This document shows, piece by piece, positions 38,086-52,245 of a stretch of 64,000 nucleotides of DNA (position 1 is its first letter; every line of letters starts with the position of its first letter). Source of the DNA: Lanius collurio (lineage: Eukaryota; Chordata; Aves; Passeriformes; Laniidae); the NCBI GenBank assembly GCA_020086605.1, contig JACBWW010000017.1, positions 15,843,257 through 15,907,256 of the forward strand, read 5' to 3'. Under the pieces are notes generated by a model. The model was not told the DNA's origin. It made no database searches and was given only the letters and a program-made list of their open reading frames with translations. Both the position numbers and the translations under genes were made by a program.

Positions 38086-40684
38086 ATCCAGGAATCACAA
38101 AGAGCAACATCAAAGTTGATATAATGGAATGTAAGTGAGAAATACACAAAACAAACTTAGAAGAGAAGAAAATAAAATAAAACTAAGTTCAAAGATTAGA
38201 ATTGGCTTTCTTGTCTATACTGGCCTCATATTGTTCTCTCACAGCACAAGAAATTTGACTAATTTCCCTGTATCACCCACGTGAGGGCTAAATACATTTC
38301 TGAGTTGAGGAACTGGGACCCTAATGTAGAGAAAGACACAGAATTAGATATGAGAAAGATGTTTTTCTCTTATCACCTAATTTGCCTCTCTTGTTTTTTG
38401 TAAAAATGATACCTCTCAAAAGAAATGCCTTGTCAAAAACAAAGCTACACTTGACTGCAACCATGTAAAATTATTCCTAAGTTTCTGTTTGGTAAAATCC
38501 AGTCTTGATTTGAAATGACCAAAATACAAAATATCTGACACAAGCTTTGCTGTTTTGATTTATACTTGTTGCTTACTGGTTAATCACATTAATCAGAAAG
38601 GTCTATATCAATTGGCACTTCAATTTGCCTCAATCAAGCCTTTGTCTACTTGCTTTTATTTTGGCCTTCTCTCTCCATCAGAATGAAGGTACCCTGAGCA
38701 CCCAGGGGAGGGTCAGCTGCCTTTGCTGAGACACATGAAGTTTGGGGAATCTCAACATGGCTGCTGTGTAAAGGGTTATTAGGGGGATGGCCACATAGTG
38801 ACATCTGAATTTCAGGCACTCTACATGATGATGGAACCCTACTTTGAGTGTACTGATGGAATGACTTCTACCAGCTTTCCAATTATATGCATGGCTGGTG
38901 ATTTATGAGCTTCATAAATTTTGAACTTTTTTTAAAAGTGAGTATCAGAAAGAAGTGATGGTAGTAGTCCAGTTTCAGTCCTACTGATGTGAAATGCATG
39001 GAAAATTTATTTCACTTATGGTTTCTGTCTTTACAGTTTCACAAACTATTAATGGGGGCTGGAATGCATATTGGGATGCTTTCTAACTGTAACACCACTA
39101 TTTTTTTCTGTGGTCACCAATTTTTAAAATGTAATTTTGAAACTGTGGTTTCCTCTCCTTAAATATGGAGTGTGAAACCTCACATATTCACAATTAAATC
39201 TTTGAATTAATGTTATTTAATTTGAACATGTGAGAGAAGACTTCCTGCTATTTGCTATAGTTTATCACAGGGTATTGCTTACATGCATTACCCTAGCAGT
39301 TGCACACTAAGTTAACCGAGCATTTCAGAAGGAAAGGAGTATTTCATTTTCCCAGAAAATGACTTAAGATTGGTGGATGTAGAGGGAGGGAGGGTGACAT
39401 GATAGGAGCAGCAAGAATCTGTAGCTGCAGTGACAATTAGAATCCTTAAAGGATCAGGGTATGTCAGAAACCAGATCAATATCCCAGTTTCAGACATGAC
39501 AGGAAGGTGACTTTAGTAAAGACCAAAAGAGACTGATGCACAAATTGTTGCAGTTCTGTCTGATTGAAAAACTGGGGGCAAAGACCATGGCATAAGGGAA
39601 ATACCAGCCCTACTGGAATGCAGTGGGAAGAGAGAGATTTTATTCAACCCATTTACCCCACGGATGGGTTTTCTGTGGTTAAAGGGTTGCCTTGTTCAAG
39701 GTTAGTAATTGATATAATAATAAATCCTAGCTTTAGAAACTGGAGCCATATTCTGACATGCTAACTTTAAAAAAAAAAAAAAGGTATAATTTCAGCTGAC
39801 AGCTCTGGCTGAGCTGGAGACCCATTGTATTCAGTGACTGAAAATACCTGGTCTCTTCAATCCTCCTTCTTCAGCATACTACAAAAAATCATGTCATCCA
39901 TAAGCTGCTCTTTTATGCAGACTGATGATCTTATAAAAATGTCAAATTGCAGCTAGGCTCGTATCAAGCTCTGTGGATCCATGTAGAAACATTGCAATCT
40001 GATGGTAATCACCCATCAAAAGAATTTTCTGATTGCTTTCAATTGTATAATTTCCTTTCTCCCCGTTTGCCAGATTTTCTCTTGAATTAGATATGCTTTT
40101 AACCAAAATTGGCCTCTCTCTTGTCATTTCAGAACTTACTTGACTCTAAAAAAAAAGAATAAGAAAACAGATTTGCAGCTGTGCATAAGCACTAGTCAGA
40201 GTGGCAATGAGAGGTGCTGTTTGCTGGTTTGGAGGCACCAGGGCATAGCTCACCTGAGAGCTGCAAAGAGGTAGTTCTCATAAAGCAAATGTATGTGCTG
40301 GAAGGAGTACACAAAAGTTCTACTACACAGAAATATATAAATATATATTCATATGCTGCATTTCCATTTTTGATGGAATATTTCCAAGTATTCATGCTAT
40401 GTTTGAATTGTGGGTAAAAAAGTTAATCATCTTTTAGTTTATCTTCCTATACACACAGGTTTTATAATCAGCTACAAACTCCCTTGTGTTAGCCATTCAT
40501 TCCTCTTCAAATCTCTGAATGCTACATGACACACACCACAGAGGATCTGATGTCAGACTATCAAAATGCAATTTTGGCCAGTGAAACGATTTTCCACTGA
40601 GTCCATCTAGGTTGTTACCATAAGTGTCACTGACATTGCTTGGGGAAAAAAAAAAGGGGGTAAAAATGGATTAAGGTGGAGCAA

Positions 40685-40750
40685 GGATAATATCTCTGGA
40701 TAAGTTATATCCAGATATTATCACTGGATAATATCTCTGGGTAAGTTATA
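40685..40750. repeat. 25-base direct repeat with embedded palindrome
   Basis: The unit GGATAATATCTCTGGATAAG plus TTATA occurs at 40685-40709 and again, with one base changed, at 40726-40750. Between them, AGATATTATC (40713-40722) is the exact inverted complement of GATAATATCT in the first unit (40686-40695), so the region can fold into a hairpin. Confidence 0.85.
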
Positions 40751-43700
40751 AGGACAAATTCAAAAACAAATAGATGGGAAAAATATTGTAAAGCATGAAG
40801 CTTGGGAACTATCTTATAGGGAGAGAGAGGAGTCAAGGCAAAAAAAAGGACAAAGATAGTAAAGACAACATAGCTAACCTTCAAGACCAGGATAGAAAAG
40901 GAGTGCTAAACAACAACAACAAAAAATTGAAGAGTGAGTGTGTGTATCAGTTGGTTAAGTACTCCCACATGAATCTTCACACATTAATTTATCTGGTTTT
41001 TTTTAACTTTGACCGGGGATGTTAGCAATCATCCCTGCAACTGGGGTAAGATATAAGACTATTCAAAAAATCTGGGTTATAATTTGAAGAGTCATTCAAA
41101 TCTTTATAACATATTTTTTTTTTCATTACTAACAAAATTCCATCTTCTGAAAAAAAAAAAAAAAGACAAGAGAAAGTAATAGTTACAGCTAGTTTAGAAG
41201 CTTGCAACTTTCAGTGAGGGTCCAAGAAAAACACGGGAAAATTGCTCATTAATATCCTTGGCTCTCAGATGATACAAACACTGCTTCTGGCTTTTAATGA
41301 AGCCAAGCATTTCTGTGCCCAGAATACAGGGAAGTTTGTCTTAAATATTCAAAACAATCTTGTTTCATAGATGACTTGAAAGATTTTCCTCCTTTTATGT
41401 CTATCATCTGTAGAAACTCTAGCTGATTGCAGTAATAGTCGTGGTGGAGAAATCATTCTCTAACTTGAGAGGAGAGAATAAAATGAGATTTCTGGTACCA
41501 ATATCTGCCAATAACTTAGATTAGAGAAGATAACAGTTCTAAACTATGAAGGCAAATAAAATATAAATAATTTTTATCAAACTACTCCAGTTATTTTACT
41601 CTACTAGAAAGCTGAGGGGTACTTTCAAAACAAACAAATATTTTAGGCATGGTCTTATATAGAATAGTAGGAGGTTTTGATACGAAATCCAGACAATTGA
41701 GAATCTTTTACAGGTTTGAAAATGTTATGCTACTATATGTGATTTTATACTTAAGAAAATCCAGAAACCATTGCAGGCAATAACCAGCCAATCAAACTAT
41801 TTTAGAAGCTATGCAAAACTTACACAACAAAACACAGAACCTATTAAGAAATTAGGTATATGTACTCCCTTCTCTGACTCCTCACAGCCTTCTGCCTGTA
41901 CAGCCTTTTGCAGCTGTGTAAGTGGCTCATTGAAATGGTGTGCTTGTCATCTACTGCCATTTCCTGTAGGCTTCACACCCTGTCCAATGCATGAAGTATG
42001 AGGCAGTTGATAAAATACTGGAAGAATCTCTCTTTTCATTGAGGAATAAAATAAAAATATTGGGGAAAAAAGGTGGTAAGGACAATCATGGTATTAGTTT
42101 ACTGTAATTTTGAGGAGATGGATCAGGTTTGCTTAGGTGTTTGCACTGAGGGCACAGAATACATATTTCTGTGCTTTTGCATTCACAATAAAATAGTGTC
42201 AACCCTCAGACTTGGTCCTTTGACTGTTACTGCAAAACTGTATTTGTGAATAGCAGTACTAAAACCAGGCATCTTTATAGGAAAGCAAATTAAACTTCAC
42301 CTTTGTACTGTGCAATCCTTGAGACAATGAATCCTGAAGTGAACTTTAATTATTCTAACAGCTCCAGGTAGGTCAGAGAAGCCTCTGCATGCACCCAGAG
42401 ATGACTCACTTGAAGTCCAGGTAATGAAGGAGAACAGTCTTAACTACCAATCCACTGCTGAGCATGGACTGTACTTCTGGGAAGCTGATAAGTTGCTTCT
42501 TCAAAGTCAAAATTACTTTTCTCTCTAGATGAGAGCAGCCAATGATGTTGTGGTGTAAGGTCCTTACAGAACACAGATCAACCATGTCTATGTGTTAAAT
42601 CTTCATTAGCAGGGTAATGGGAATTTTGAAGAGCTTCCTTAATAATCTTCTTCTGCTATTTTAAAGACAGACGATTCTGAAAAGACTCTGAATTTATCTC
42701 TTGAGCCATGAAGCTGAAATTCCACATTATTTATGTACAATTAATTCCCTTGGACTAATGACATCTTGACTAATTAGCAGCACCACATTTTACACAAGTC
42801 TTAAGCTTATCTGAAATACAGATACAGCCATTGCAATCCATTTAGACAGGAAACTCCTCATAGTTGAAACAGGAGGAGCAACAGAGAAAGACAGATGAAA
42901 CAGCACTTGAATAGTTCCATCCCAGTGCACATCCTAATGGATCCTGCCTGACAAAATGTCTTCTGCTATTAGCAAGTTCTTATGGAAAAGTCACCCTGGA
43001 AGGAAGAATGTTAAGCCTTCAAATTCGCTTCCAGGATTTCCAACTCACTATTCCCCATATACATATTGGTATTGCAGAGGAAAGAACTTAGCATTGCCTG
43101 TGTTGCTGCATCCTGTGCCTGAGATTGTGGCTCATCTCACTTGGAATGAAAAATAAAAACCAGACAAGATTTCTGTTGTTTTTGATGTTCAGTCAGGGCA
43201 GGTTTAATCCACAAGAACATGTCTGCCTGATACTCTGCTTCATTTCAGAATATCCAAGCACACCTCATTTTCCTATTTTCATCTGAAAAATCTGTTATAC
43301 AGGAAACCTAATCTGTTATGTCTTGTGTACATTCAGTGTGACCGAAGGTTATTCAGCTAAATATTTAGTGTACATGGCATTAACAGTATGTAGATTAAGG
43401 CAGTAATATGTGGGTGATTTTAGTTATACATTCCTCTGAACATGACTGTACACTTTGCAATATCCTTTAGAGACTGTTCTTTTGAATCTGCTACAATGCA
43501 GTGAGCCAGTACCTTCTGTGTGAACTCAGATTTGCCATTGCTATGTTTCTAATGTATTTGCTGTTTATAATACATTACAGGGCAACATTACACATGAATG
43601 CTGACACTATTTGGGAGCTGTGCCATGTATGCCTACATGCTGCACAGCTGCTGTATTGCAGTGCAGGCTGCTCCAGGAGTGGTGTAGGAGGACACAAGGG

Positions 43701-44149
43701 AAAAAAACCCACCAAAACCACAACTCTAGTTCCTCACAGAAAACAGAGACTTTACATCTCTCTGCTATATCAGTGACCAAGTTTCTCTGCTCACTAGTCT
43801 TTGCAATCAGTATTATGCAAAATAAGCTTCACTAGACTCTTGATGAAAACAGCAACTCTTCATTCCATTCTGAAGGAAGAAGTAAACTCTTCAGCAAAGT
43901 AGTTATCCTTTTGCAGACAAACTCCAAAGATCATCAGATGCTGTAAACTCCCAGTAGCACAGCAAGGTAGAGGGGAATAAGAACTCCCCATAACTGGTCA
44001 TAAAAGAAAGCTAACTAAACTTCTGAATAGAATTATAAGATGTGACTGTGCATGATAAAAAAGGCCTGGATTAGAGAACCTAGACATGTCTTCTATTCTG
44101 AAAACTGTTAAAATTCATAACTGGCAAATATAAATGAATCAACATGAAG

Positions 44150-44870
44150 GGGAGCAATATGAGGTATAAACAGATTCTAAATGAACTATAAGCACTCTGA
44201 GAAAAGATCTATGCGTCCTCATAGATTATTCAAGGAAAGTAATGGCTCACTTTGTATCATAAAAGCATACAGTATGCATAATGAGTAAGATAGAAGACTT
44301 TAGAGATTACAGTGATTAAAGTCATATGGCAGAGACTGAAAAGATCAGATTTAATTTATACAGAAGATGAGTGGGAGCAGATATGCTGAAGGTAAACAAA
44401 ATGATATATGGTAAATGGAAGAAAAATCGTGTGTTGCTGTCTATCTTCTAGAACATTCAATCAAACTGAAAGGAAATACATCTTAAACTAATAATAAGGA
44501 ACCTATTTGTCACACAGCTCTTAACTGACCTGGGGGAGTCCTTGCCACAGCAAGTCTTAGAAGCCAAGAACTTAATGATATGTACTACAGAGAGCTCCTT
44601 AAATCAGAGAATGAAACTCTTTAGAGATTGCAGAACTCAATGTGATAACTGATGGTAATTTGGAAGAAAATTCATATATTGGCGTAATAATCTTTTATGT
44701 GTATCTTTTCTCTAGTGTGTGCTGGGAACTACTCCCAGGTCCCTAGCGTGACACACTGATTACTCATGGCTCTCATAGCCACAATGAGAGGTTCTAATTA
44801 CAGCCTGAGTTGAATGAGAGAACTGTTACAAGGAAGGACTAGGTCAGTGTATCTAATTGCTTTTTATAGA
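44150..44870 (+). mobile_element. Ancient CR1/L3-type LINE relic, plus strand
   Basis: Several weak matches occur in the order and spacing of the 3' third of old vertebrate CR1-type elements: GAAAAGATCTATGCGTCCTC (from the GAcctaGGAGTCCT region), AAAGCATACAGTATGCATAA (from AGGCAAACAGAATG), ATATGCTGAAGGTAAACAAA (from GATATGATAGAGGTCTACAAAAT), CTGGGGGAGTCCTTGCCACA and AAGTCTTAGAAGCCAAGAA (from TGGAACTCCTTGCCACAgGATGTTgTGGAAGCCAAGA). The last pair is the strongest. No frame is intact. I infer a very old insertion, predating the bird-specific CR1 copies in this window. Confidence 0.5.
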
Positions 44871-47316
44871 GAAACACAATGAAACTATGGTAACAAGTTT
44901 AAAGGTTTAGAGCAGGACTTACTTCTTCTAACATTTACTACCTGAAAAAGGAGGTATCTAGAGACAGTTTGGACAAACTTAGACTGAAATAAAGAGACCA
45001 ATACTCACTGGGTCTTTACCGCTGTCTGTAACGGTGTCACAATGAATAATTCAGATTAGATAGATATATTTAATTTTTTCACAGCTAGGCCAGAGGAAAA
45101 ACACCTTAATGTTTGCTGTTAAATGTTGAAACAGAAAACAAGCAACTTCTGGTGTTAGAATAAGAGCATGAAGGTGAATTTTGTATCATGGACATCTTGT
45201 GAATGACTTTCTGTTAGGTGCAGGCAAACTGTTTATCATTTGGGGAAAGGTAAATGCTTTCTCTAATGTCTATCATTTTAAGTAGAGGGGCTGGAAAATT
45301 TCAGAACAAATATTTCTTCACTGAAATTAGTTGATACATGAAAAAGCTTATACTTCATGGAGAATTTGAATTTAAATTTTACAGAAATTCTGTCTGTTAC
45401 TTGCCTGACCTGCCTGATTTCTTTCTGCCTCCTAACCTAAACACCTGAGAACAAAGTAAAATTTTGAAGTTATTCGGATGAGAATTACACTGTTCTGAAA
45501 AACAGTGGCTTCTCTAAAATTCTTTCTGTTTCAGACCAGTGTCTAATAGTCTTGCATATAACAGAGATTTTACAGGGTATTTAATCCTATCATAAGGCAA
45601 TGTAGACCTATATGGAAAGTGTTTGCTGTGTCATTTGGTTTTGTGCGTTTACTCTCTGATGAAATAGACCCCAGCAGAATTTATTGAAGGTTGGTATGTG
45701 ACATGCAATGAGTTTTATGGCACAGATTTATTCAGCTACAGCAATGAAGCAGAAGTATGTATTTACAGCAGATGGTCAGACCTGGAATCCACCATTTAAA
45801 CAATTACACTCTTTTTTATGCAACCTTTCCCCACCTTCCTAAATAATAGTTTTCTGATAACAGATTTTTCACTACTATATCACTGTGTTAAAAGCTCCAG
45901 TGGGACACATTGTGAAGCTACTCCTGGCATTGAAGAAAGAATTTGCTGCTAAGTTCAGCAGGGAAATGACTATTCACTTAACTAGATAATAAACAAATTA
46001 AAAGTGTTAATATTTCTTTGAGGAGAAAAAAAGAGTGATTTAAAAAAAAAAAGAACAAACCTAAGGACAAAACCAGTATTTCAACCCTACTTTACTCAAA
46101 GGTCAAACTACCAGCAAACATATGATTTAATTCTAGCTGACACTGACATGAGACATCCAACAGAGGAAGAAACAACTTGAAACAATGCAGTAGGTACATC
46201 AGTAGATCACTGATGACTGGAGATAAGACACCAAATTACAACTAAATCCTGAGTTTCAGCCCACTGCTTTTGGGACTGTGCTTTGCAAAAAGTGACTCTC
46301 AGAATAAATGACTTTGTCCATAAAATATTCTTATCATTTTAAGCTTGGATAAAGCAGTGGAAGTCAATCATTTTGTGAACTAGAATCAAAATATGGGATA
46401 CTGTGAGCACCAGGCTGGGACCTTGTCAGCTGAGGGAAGTTTGGTGCAGGTACTCCAAGCAATGTGCTTAGCACATAGAGCATTTCACTAGTGAGAAAAG
46501 TGACTTATCCCTCCTCTGGCTCTAAGGAACCTTGGAGATGGAAGTATTACACATTACCATTTGCCATATGAACCTGCTCAAGAAATCTGTATCCCTACAG
46601 CAGCACCTAAACTGTGAAAAATTTCACTGAAGAGATACACCTTATCTTAAATCAGCTGACAGAAAAGAAGCAGTCCTTCATGCCAGACCACCTATCCATC
46701 TTGTTTCCCAGTCCTTTCTTCCTCCTTTTTTTCTTTTTGTCCAATCTTACATTTCTTTCTTTGACCCTCTTGTGCTTCTCTTCTTTCCCTCCTTCCCTTT
46801 TGCTCTTTGTGGAATGTGCATTTGGAGCTGATATTTGAGTTGCTCTTGAAGAGCACTCCAGGTAAGGGAAGAGTATAGAGAGAAAGAGGGCAAGGAGAGA
46901 AAGAGACAGAGAAACAAAATCTCTAGAAAACACACTTTACATATTTGTGTCTCAAATACAGACCTTAAACTGCAACTTTTAGAGGGCTGAATAGAGATTA
47001 AGGAATGACCTGACATAAAGTCTGGCTGTGCAGCTGTATTGACAGCTGGTAGCAAAATTATTTTGCTTTCAAAACCAGCACTGATTTCACATTTAAGCAA
47101 AATTAGGAAATAATGCAATAAATTATAGTAGAGACTTGTTAATTTCATGGAAAAAAAAGCTTTTTGCTTAAATTACAATGCTGTGATAGAACAGATAGAA
47201 TTCAGTATTAGTAGAAAACCTGATAAAAAATCTGAAGATGTTTACAGTGCCTGTATTTTGTCACAGAGACCATCGTTTTAATGCTTTTTTTTTTTTTGCT
47301 AGATTATGAGCTGAGG

Positions 47317-47480
47317 TTTTTTCTGTTTTGGTTTTTGTTTGTTTGTTTGTTTTCTTTTTATTTGTTTGCTTGTTATTATTATTGGGTTTGGTTTTGTTTG
47401 GTATTTTTTTTTCTTGTTTGTTTCTTCTGAGTTTTTTAGGGTGTTTTTCTTTTGGTAGAGAGTTCTGTTTGGTTTGGGTT
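47317..47480. repeat. (GTTT)n-rich low-complexity tract
   Basis: T-dominated sequence with repeated GTTT units, clearest at 47335-47352 (TTTGTTTGTTTGTTTG). The phenylalanine/leucine-rich frame is a composition artefact. Similar GTTT-rich patches occur at 28855-28925. Confidence 0.8.
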
Positions 47481-50400
47481 TTAAGGTTTGGTCTTATTGC
47501 TTTTAATTAATAATACTAACAGCACTACATACTCACTACTTTGTCAGCTGCACTATAGCTAAGTAAGAAATAATAGGTATTTATTTCAATCAGTTCATGT
47601 ATCTGCTTTTCACTACAGTTTACCCTCTGAACAGCTTTCATATGAATGAATCTACAATGTCCAGGTGAAATTAAATAGTTATTTTAAAAGCTTACACCAT
47701 GGCAGTGTTTTGATTATATTAAACTACATACTTGGCACAAATAATAAAAAAAAGTAAAAAAAAAAAATATTTTCTTTCTTTTTCTGCTGCCCCTTTTCAG
47801 CATTGGGTTAGTCATTTTATCAGCTGAAATGGTCGGCTTTAACCAGAGCCTGCCAACACCAGGCATTGCTTCTGGCAGGTGGATTGTTGTATATATTGGA
47901 GATTATAAATCATTTTGTCATTCTGAGACAGTCACAAATTTATCTGCTTGCACAGGGGACAACACTGTACAATAACATCTTATGCTGCTCCTCGCTGTTG
48001 TACAAGGGAGGTACACAAGTAAAGGCTGGCATTACATCAACACAAACACATTCTTTAAAGATTTTCTGGTATTTTAAACTTATGCCTATACCAACAAAAC
48101 CCCCCCAAAACCAAAAAAGACATGAAACTTTTCTTTTGCTTGCCATCCACGTACCAGAGAGACAGTGGTTTGCACTCTGAATTGCCCATCACCCAGAAAA
48201 GACTTCCATTCTGCAATGAGTTCTACACATGCCAGTGTGGCTAATAGAAAATAGGGATGTTTTCTCTGCATAATTTGCAGGTATTAGAGATGAATTTCAC
48301 AGATGCTTGGGGAAGTCTCTCTAGTTTCTTGTTATCAAGTTAAATTTATGAAATCTTTAGAGGAATGACCTTTAAACAATTTATGAGAACCTAAGACACT
48401 TCAGATGCAATAAAAATAATTTCATCACAACATTTCTTCCAGCTCCACATTCTCTTAGTGTTGTTATGGTTACAGAGTCAAGACTTGAGAATTTAGGAGA
48501 AGCTGGAACTGAAGATTCCCATGCAATTACAATCCAAACCCTCAGGTATGCCTGTTCAAGCCCATATTTAATTGGAAGATCACAAACTTGCCATGCATGT
48601 CCCTCCCAAATCTAAAGTTTAATTCTGGTATTCAGCGTTTAGCGTTGCAACATGATTATAATCATGGCATACGGCAGAAGTAATTCAAAATACCTTATAA
48701 AAAAAAAAGAAAAAAGCCAACTGAAAACACCCCAATTGTTATTATGATTAGCTAAATCATCACTTCTGTTCTTAATATTTAAACCTTCAAATGTCAGCAC
48801 CTAATACTACTCTATTTGTTGACATGAAAAGAAATTTGAACTCCAAGTGCATTCTTGAAACTTTTAATGAGAAGAATAATAAGCCTAAATGTGGTTTATT
48901 TGAATTAATTTGATAGAAGAGCTAATTCCAAGTGTTGTACTTGGCATTTTGATGAAGCAAAATCTTTCCTGTGATCTTTCACACATCACATATTTTTAAT
49001 AACATATGGTAAGCTATAGCTAATGATAGAAAAATTTCTAACAGCATTCCAGCATCCCTTCAATAAAGTCTTCTCTTGGTTACAGCCACAGAATATGCAG
49101 TATAGATGAAGAAATGAGAGCTATTCCCCTGATGTTAACACTACTGTGCAATAACTGCACCTAGAACAATTTGGAGCAGCCTTTATGCCCCTTTAGCATG
49201 TACCACCAGGCAGTACAAAAGTCTGTGTTGCTGGTCAACAGCCCTAACAGACAGAGGCAGTATCCAAAAACCTGTAAGATCAAAGAATTCTTGCTATGTT
49301 CTGTTTTTCTACTGATGATTTTATGGCAGAAGTTTAGACAAGGTGGCAGGGAGCCATGACAAACATTCTGTATCAATAATGGGCAGATTTACATTTCGTA
49401 AAGCCACAGAATAGAGAGGTTTATATAAGCTGAAGTCAGCTTTTATATAGCAGAAAATGGGATTTTATTAACTCATTTCTTGTCATCTAAGGACTTTGCA
49501 ATTTTTCATCTATTTGGAATAAAAAGTGTATAATTTTTTCGGCAGAGTTCTTAGCAGATAGTTTATGTTTTTTTTACTGCTTTTGAAACAGTCTGTTGCA
49601 AAGCTGCTACAATGGTACAATGCTGTGCCTTTATTCTTCAACACCAAATAGCTGAATACCAAGACAAGATAAAGAAATTTCGCAAATATATTCAAATACT
49701 TACAATAGGAAATGTACCACATTTCCTGCATCAGTTCCTTTTTTTCTTTTAGAGTAAATAAGTTCATAATATATTATTGCACATATGTTCTCAGATATGA
49801 CCTGAGGTAATCAACTCTCTTACGTGTAAAAGGAGACTGAACTTATTTGCATATGATAATTTACAATCTTTTGAGTGAGGTTAGACATTGATGTTTTAAT
49901 TTCTTTTGCTAGTTTTTTTTCACAGCACTTTTTTTTTAAACACTGTTAGTGTAAAAACAAGAATAACCCAAAGTTTATCCTTCTTTTTGTGACATAATTG
50001 ATGATCTGCCTCTTTACAGTTTCCAGTTTTTTCATCTAAAAGTTCCCCGCCCATTTTTTTCTGTGCTTTTTCTTGTCTTGGGAAATAGTATAAGTGTTAG
50101 AGTTCAGTAGTCTATAGTACCATGTTTCTCTATCAGAAAATTGTATGGTATAATTTTTTTGGTTATACTGTGATATTAACCACAACTCACCATCAGAAAT
50201 ACATCTGGACCCAGCCTACTGAAGCCCAGAAAATATGTTGTGGGCACCAAGTACATATAGAGAGCTGGGAAACAGTGATAGGATAATGCAAGGCTAATTT
50301 GTTGTCCATTCTTGCCATTTTATCCAGGACAGTCAATGCTTGATTTTCATTCTGAAATTATGCAAACCTCAGCCTGTTTGTTTCCAAAGGTAAATATGCA

Positions 50401-52184
50401 TCTTAAGTTTCAGCTTTATGTTAAATCCATTTATTTAGTGTGATAGCTTGAACCTCCTGATGAAGCAAGTAGGCTGGGTTTTTTTTTTTTTTCTGGCAAA
50501 CTATGGACCAGCCAGAGGAGAGAGGGAGAGAAGAGCAGAGATGGCAAATGAAATCAGGCTGGGCAGGACAGGGAAACACTGGAAAGTTGCTGGCCTGTGG
50601 TTCACCTAAAAAGGCTGAGAAACAACTGTAGGAAGAGGAAAGAGACAGGCCCCAAGAGCCAAGGAGATGTTTCTTTAGAACAGAAGGAGAGGAAGCAAAG
50701 CTTGCAGTTACTCAGAAAAAGTCCAAGTTAACTGCAACAAACAGGGAAGTGAGAACATATCTGTGAGGACAAGTACTCAAGGAGACAGCTCTGAGTAAAT
50801 GCTCTTACTTCTACTCCCTTGTTCCTAGTCACACTGAGGCTTCTCAATTTATATAATATTCTAATTCAGATTCCTGTAAAAGCTCACTTTTAGTTTAAAA
50901 TATTTGTTTATGTTTAGTCTGGGCACATCCACTTTTAAGATAGAGCATTTTGCAAGTACATCTTATGGGATCAAAATATAACAATATCATTAGGAAAAAA
51001 ACCAATTCTTTTCTTGGTCTGAATTTGACCTCAAGGTAGATCATAATATATTGCAACACTGCCAGCCACAAAACTAAAGTTTCCTTTAGGGATTTCTATC
51101 TTTTGGGTGTTACAATATGGTAAAACATCCAGTAATAATGATTGGCTAAGGTAGCAGCTGTGTCTGCAGGTGTTTTCCCATGCACAAGTACAAGAGGAGA
51201 CATGCAGCTGCTATGAAGCAGCAGTAGTCTGAGCCTGTCTCTGCTTGTCTGAAAAGGTGGAAACCAGGGGAAAACATCCTGCATGATGGACTTTGTTTAT
51301 GAGCCAATGTTTGGGACTTACTTTTTAAAATATTTTTTTTTTTAATATACAGCACAAATGATAAAAATGCTCATTTTCATTATTCTCTAAATTATGTATT
51401 TATGTAAGACTTTAATATCTTTAAGTATTAGACTGTATATTTTTATTATTAGAAAATTTAATAAAAATATATTTTGCTAGCACTGGGTTTAATGATGCCT
51501 AGTTTTTTATGTGCTCCTATCCATTCATCCATTCAATAAAATTACATTTTTCATGTCCTCATGATTTCTTCCACCTTTAGCCTATTTCTTCCCGATCTCT
51601 ACAGTACTCTCAACTCTCTCACATGAGCACATGCTGCTGGACAAGACAGCACTGTGTCATGAGATTTGTGTTGGCAAATACATGCAAAAGGGAGAGGTAA
51701 CTATTGAGGTTCATGCTGTCGTTTTGCCTTAAAGAGAGTAGAGGACTAAAAATTAGGTTTTCAGGTCATTCTTCAGAAAAAAATTATTTAACAACTGTTC
51801 TAGGGACATCTTGGACATCTCCTTCTTGTCAGGATTTGTCAAATGTGACAGACCAGCTAAATATGGATTTAGGTGGAAAGAATCATGGTCTGACAAATAG
51901 AAGAGCAGTAGTTGCACTGACTTGTTTCCTTAGTGTATCAGGATAAAAACAAAGTTTAAAGATACAGAATTCTACTGTTCTATTTGCAATTGTGACCAAT
52001 GTCTACTTAGTCCCAAACAGACACACCTTTTCTCGTAAGTCATTACATCTGAATAGACTAAGGGAAGGCTCAGCAATTATTTACTATAAATTCCAGAGAG
52101 CAGCCCTGTGTCAGAACCATATATTGATGAATGGCACAAGAGGAAATCTTGGTGCTTTTAGTGTAGCCAGCTGACAGCAGACAC

Positions 52185-52245
52185 TGTTGCTTCCTTCCTT
52201 CCTCCCATCCTTCCTCCCCTCTTCCCCTCTCTCCCTTCCCTGAAA
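52185..52245. repeat. CT-rich (CCTT/CCTC)n tract
   Basis: About 60 bases almost free of A and G, built from CCTT, CCTC and CCCT units. It is strand-asymmetric polypyrimidine sequence that could form non-B DNA. Confidence 0.75.

Larger units (their letters stand above)
37956..44149. other. Probable intron or upstream part of the gene, no exon found
   Basis: The preceding coding exon should lie to the right, on the minus strand. I looked for MAM, LDLa and EGF cysteine patterns next to minus-strand splice sites and found none that convinced me. The stretch holds small tandem repeats at 38.05 and 40.7 kb, poly-A tracts near 39.77 and 41.15 kb and otherwise AT-rich sequence. Confidence 0.4.

Noticed and set aside
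39942..40195. Minus-strand acceptor (TTTTTTTTTAG) followed by about 62 open codons and a stop, coding-like composition
   Set aside because: No donor in the phase needed to join the EGF exon, no recognisable domain, and it would end the protein before the membrane.
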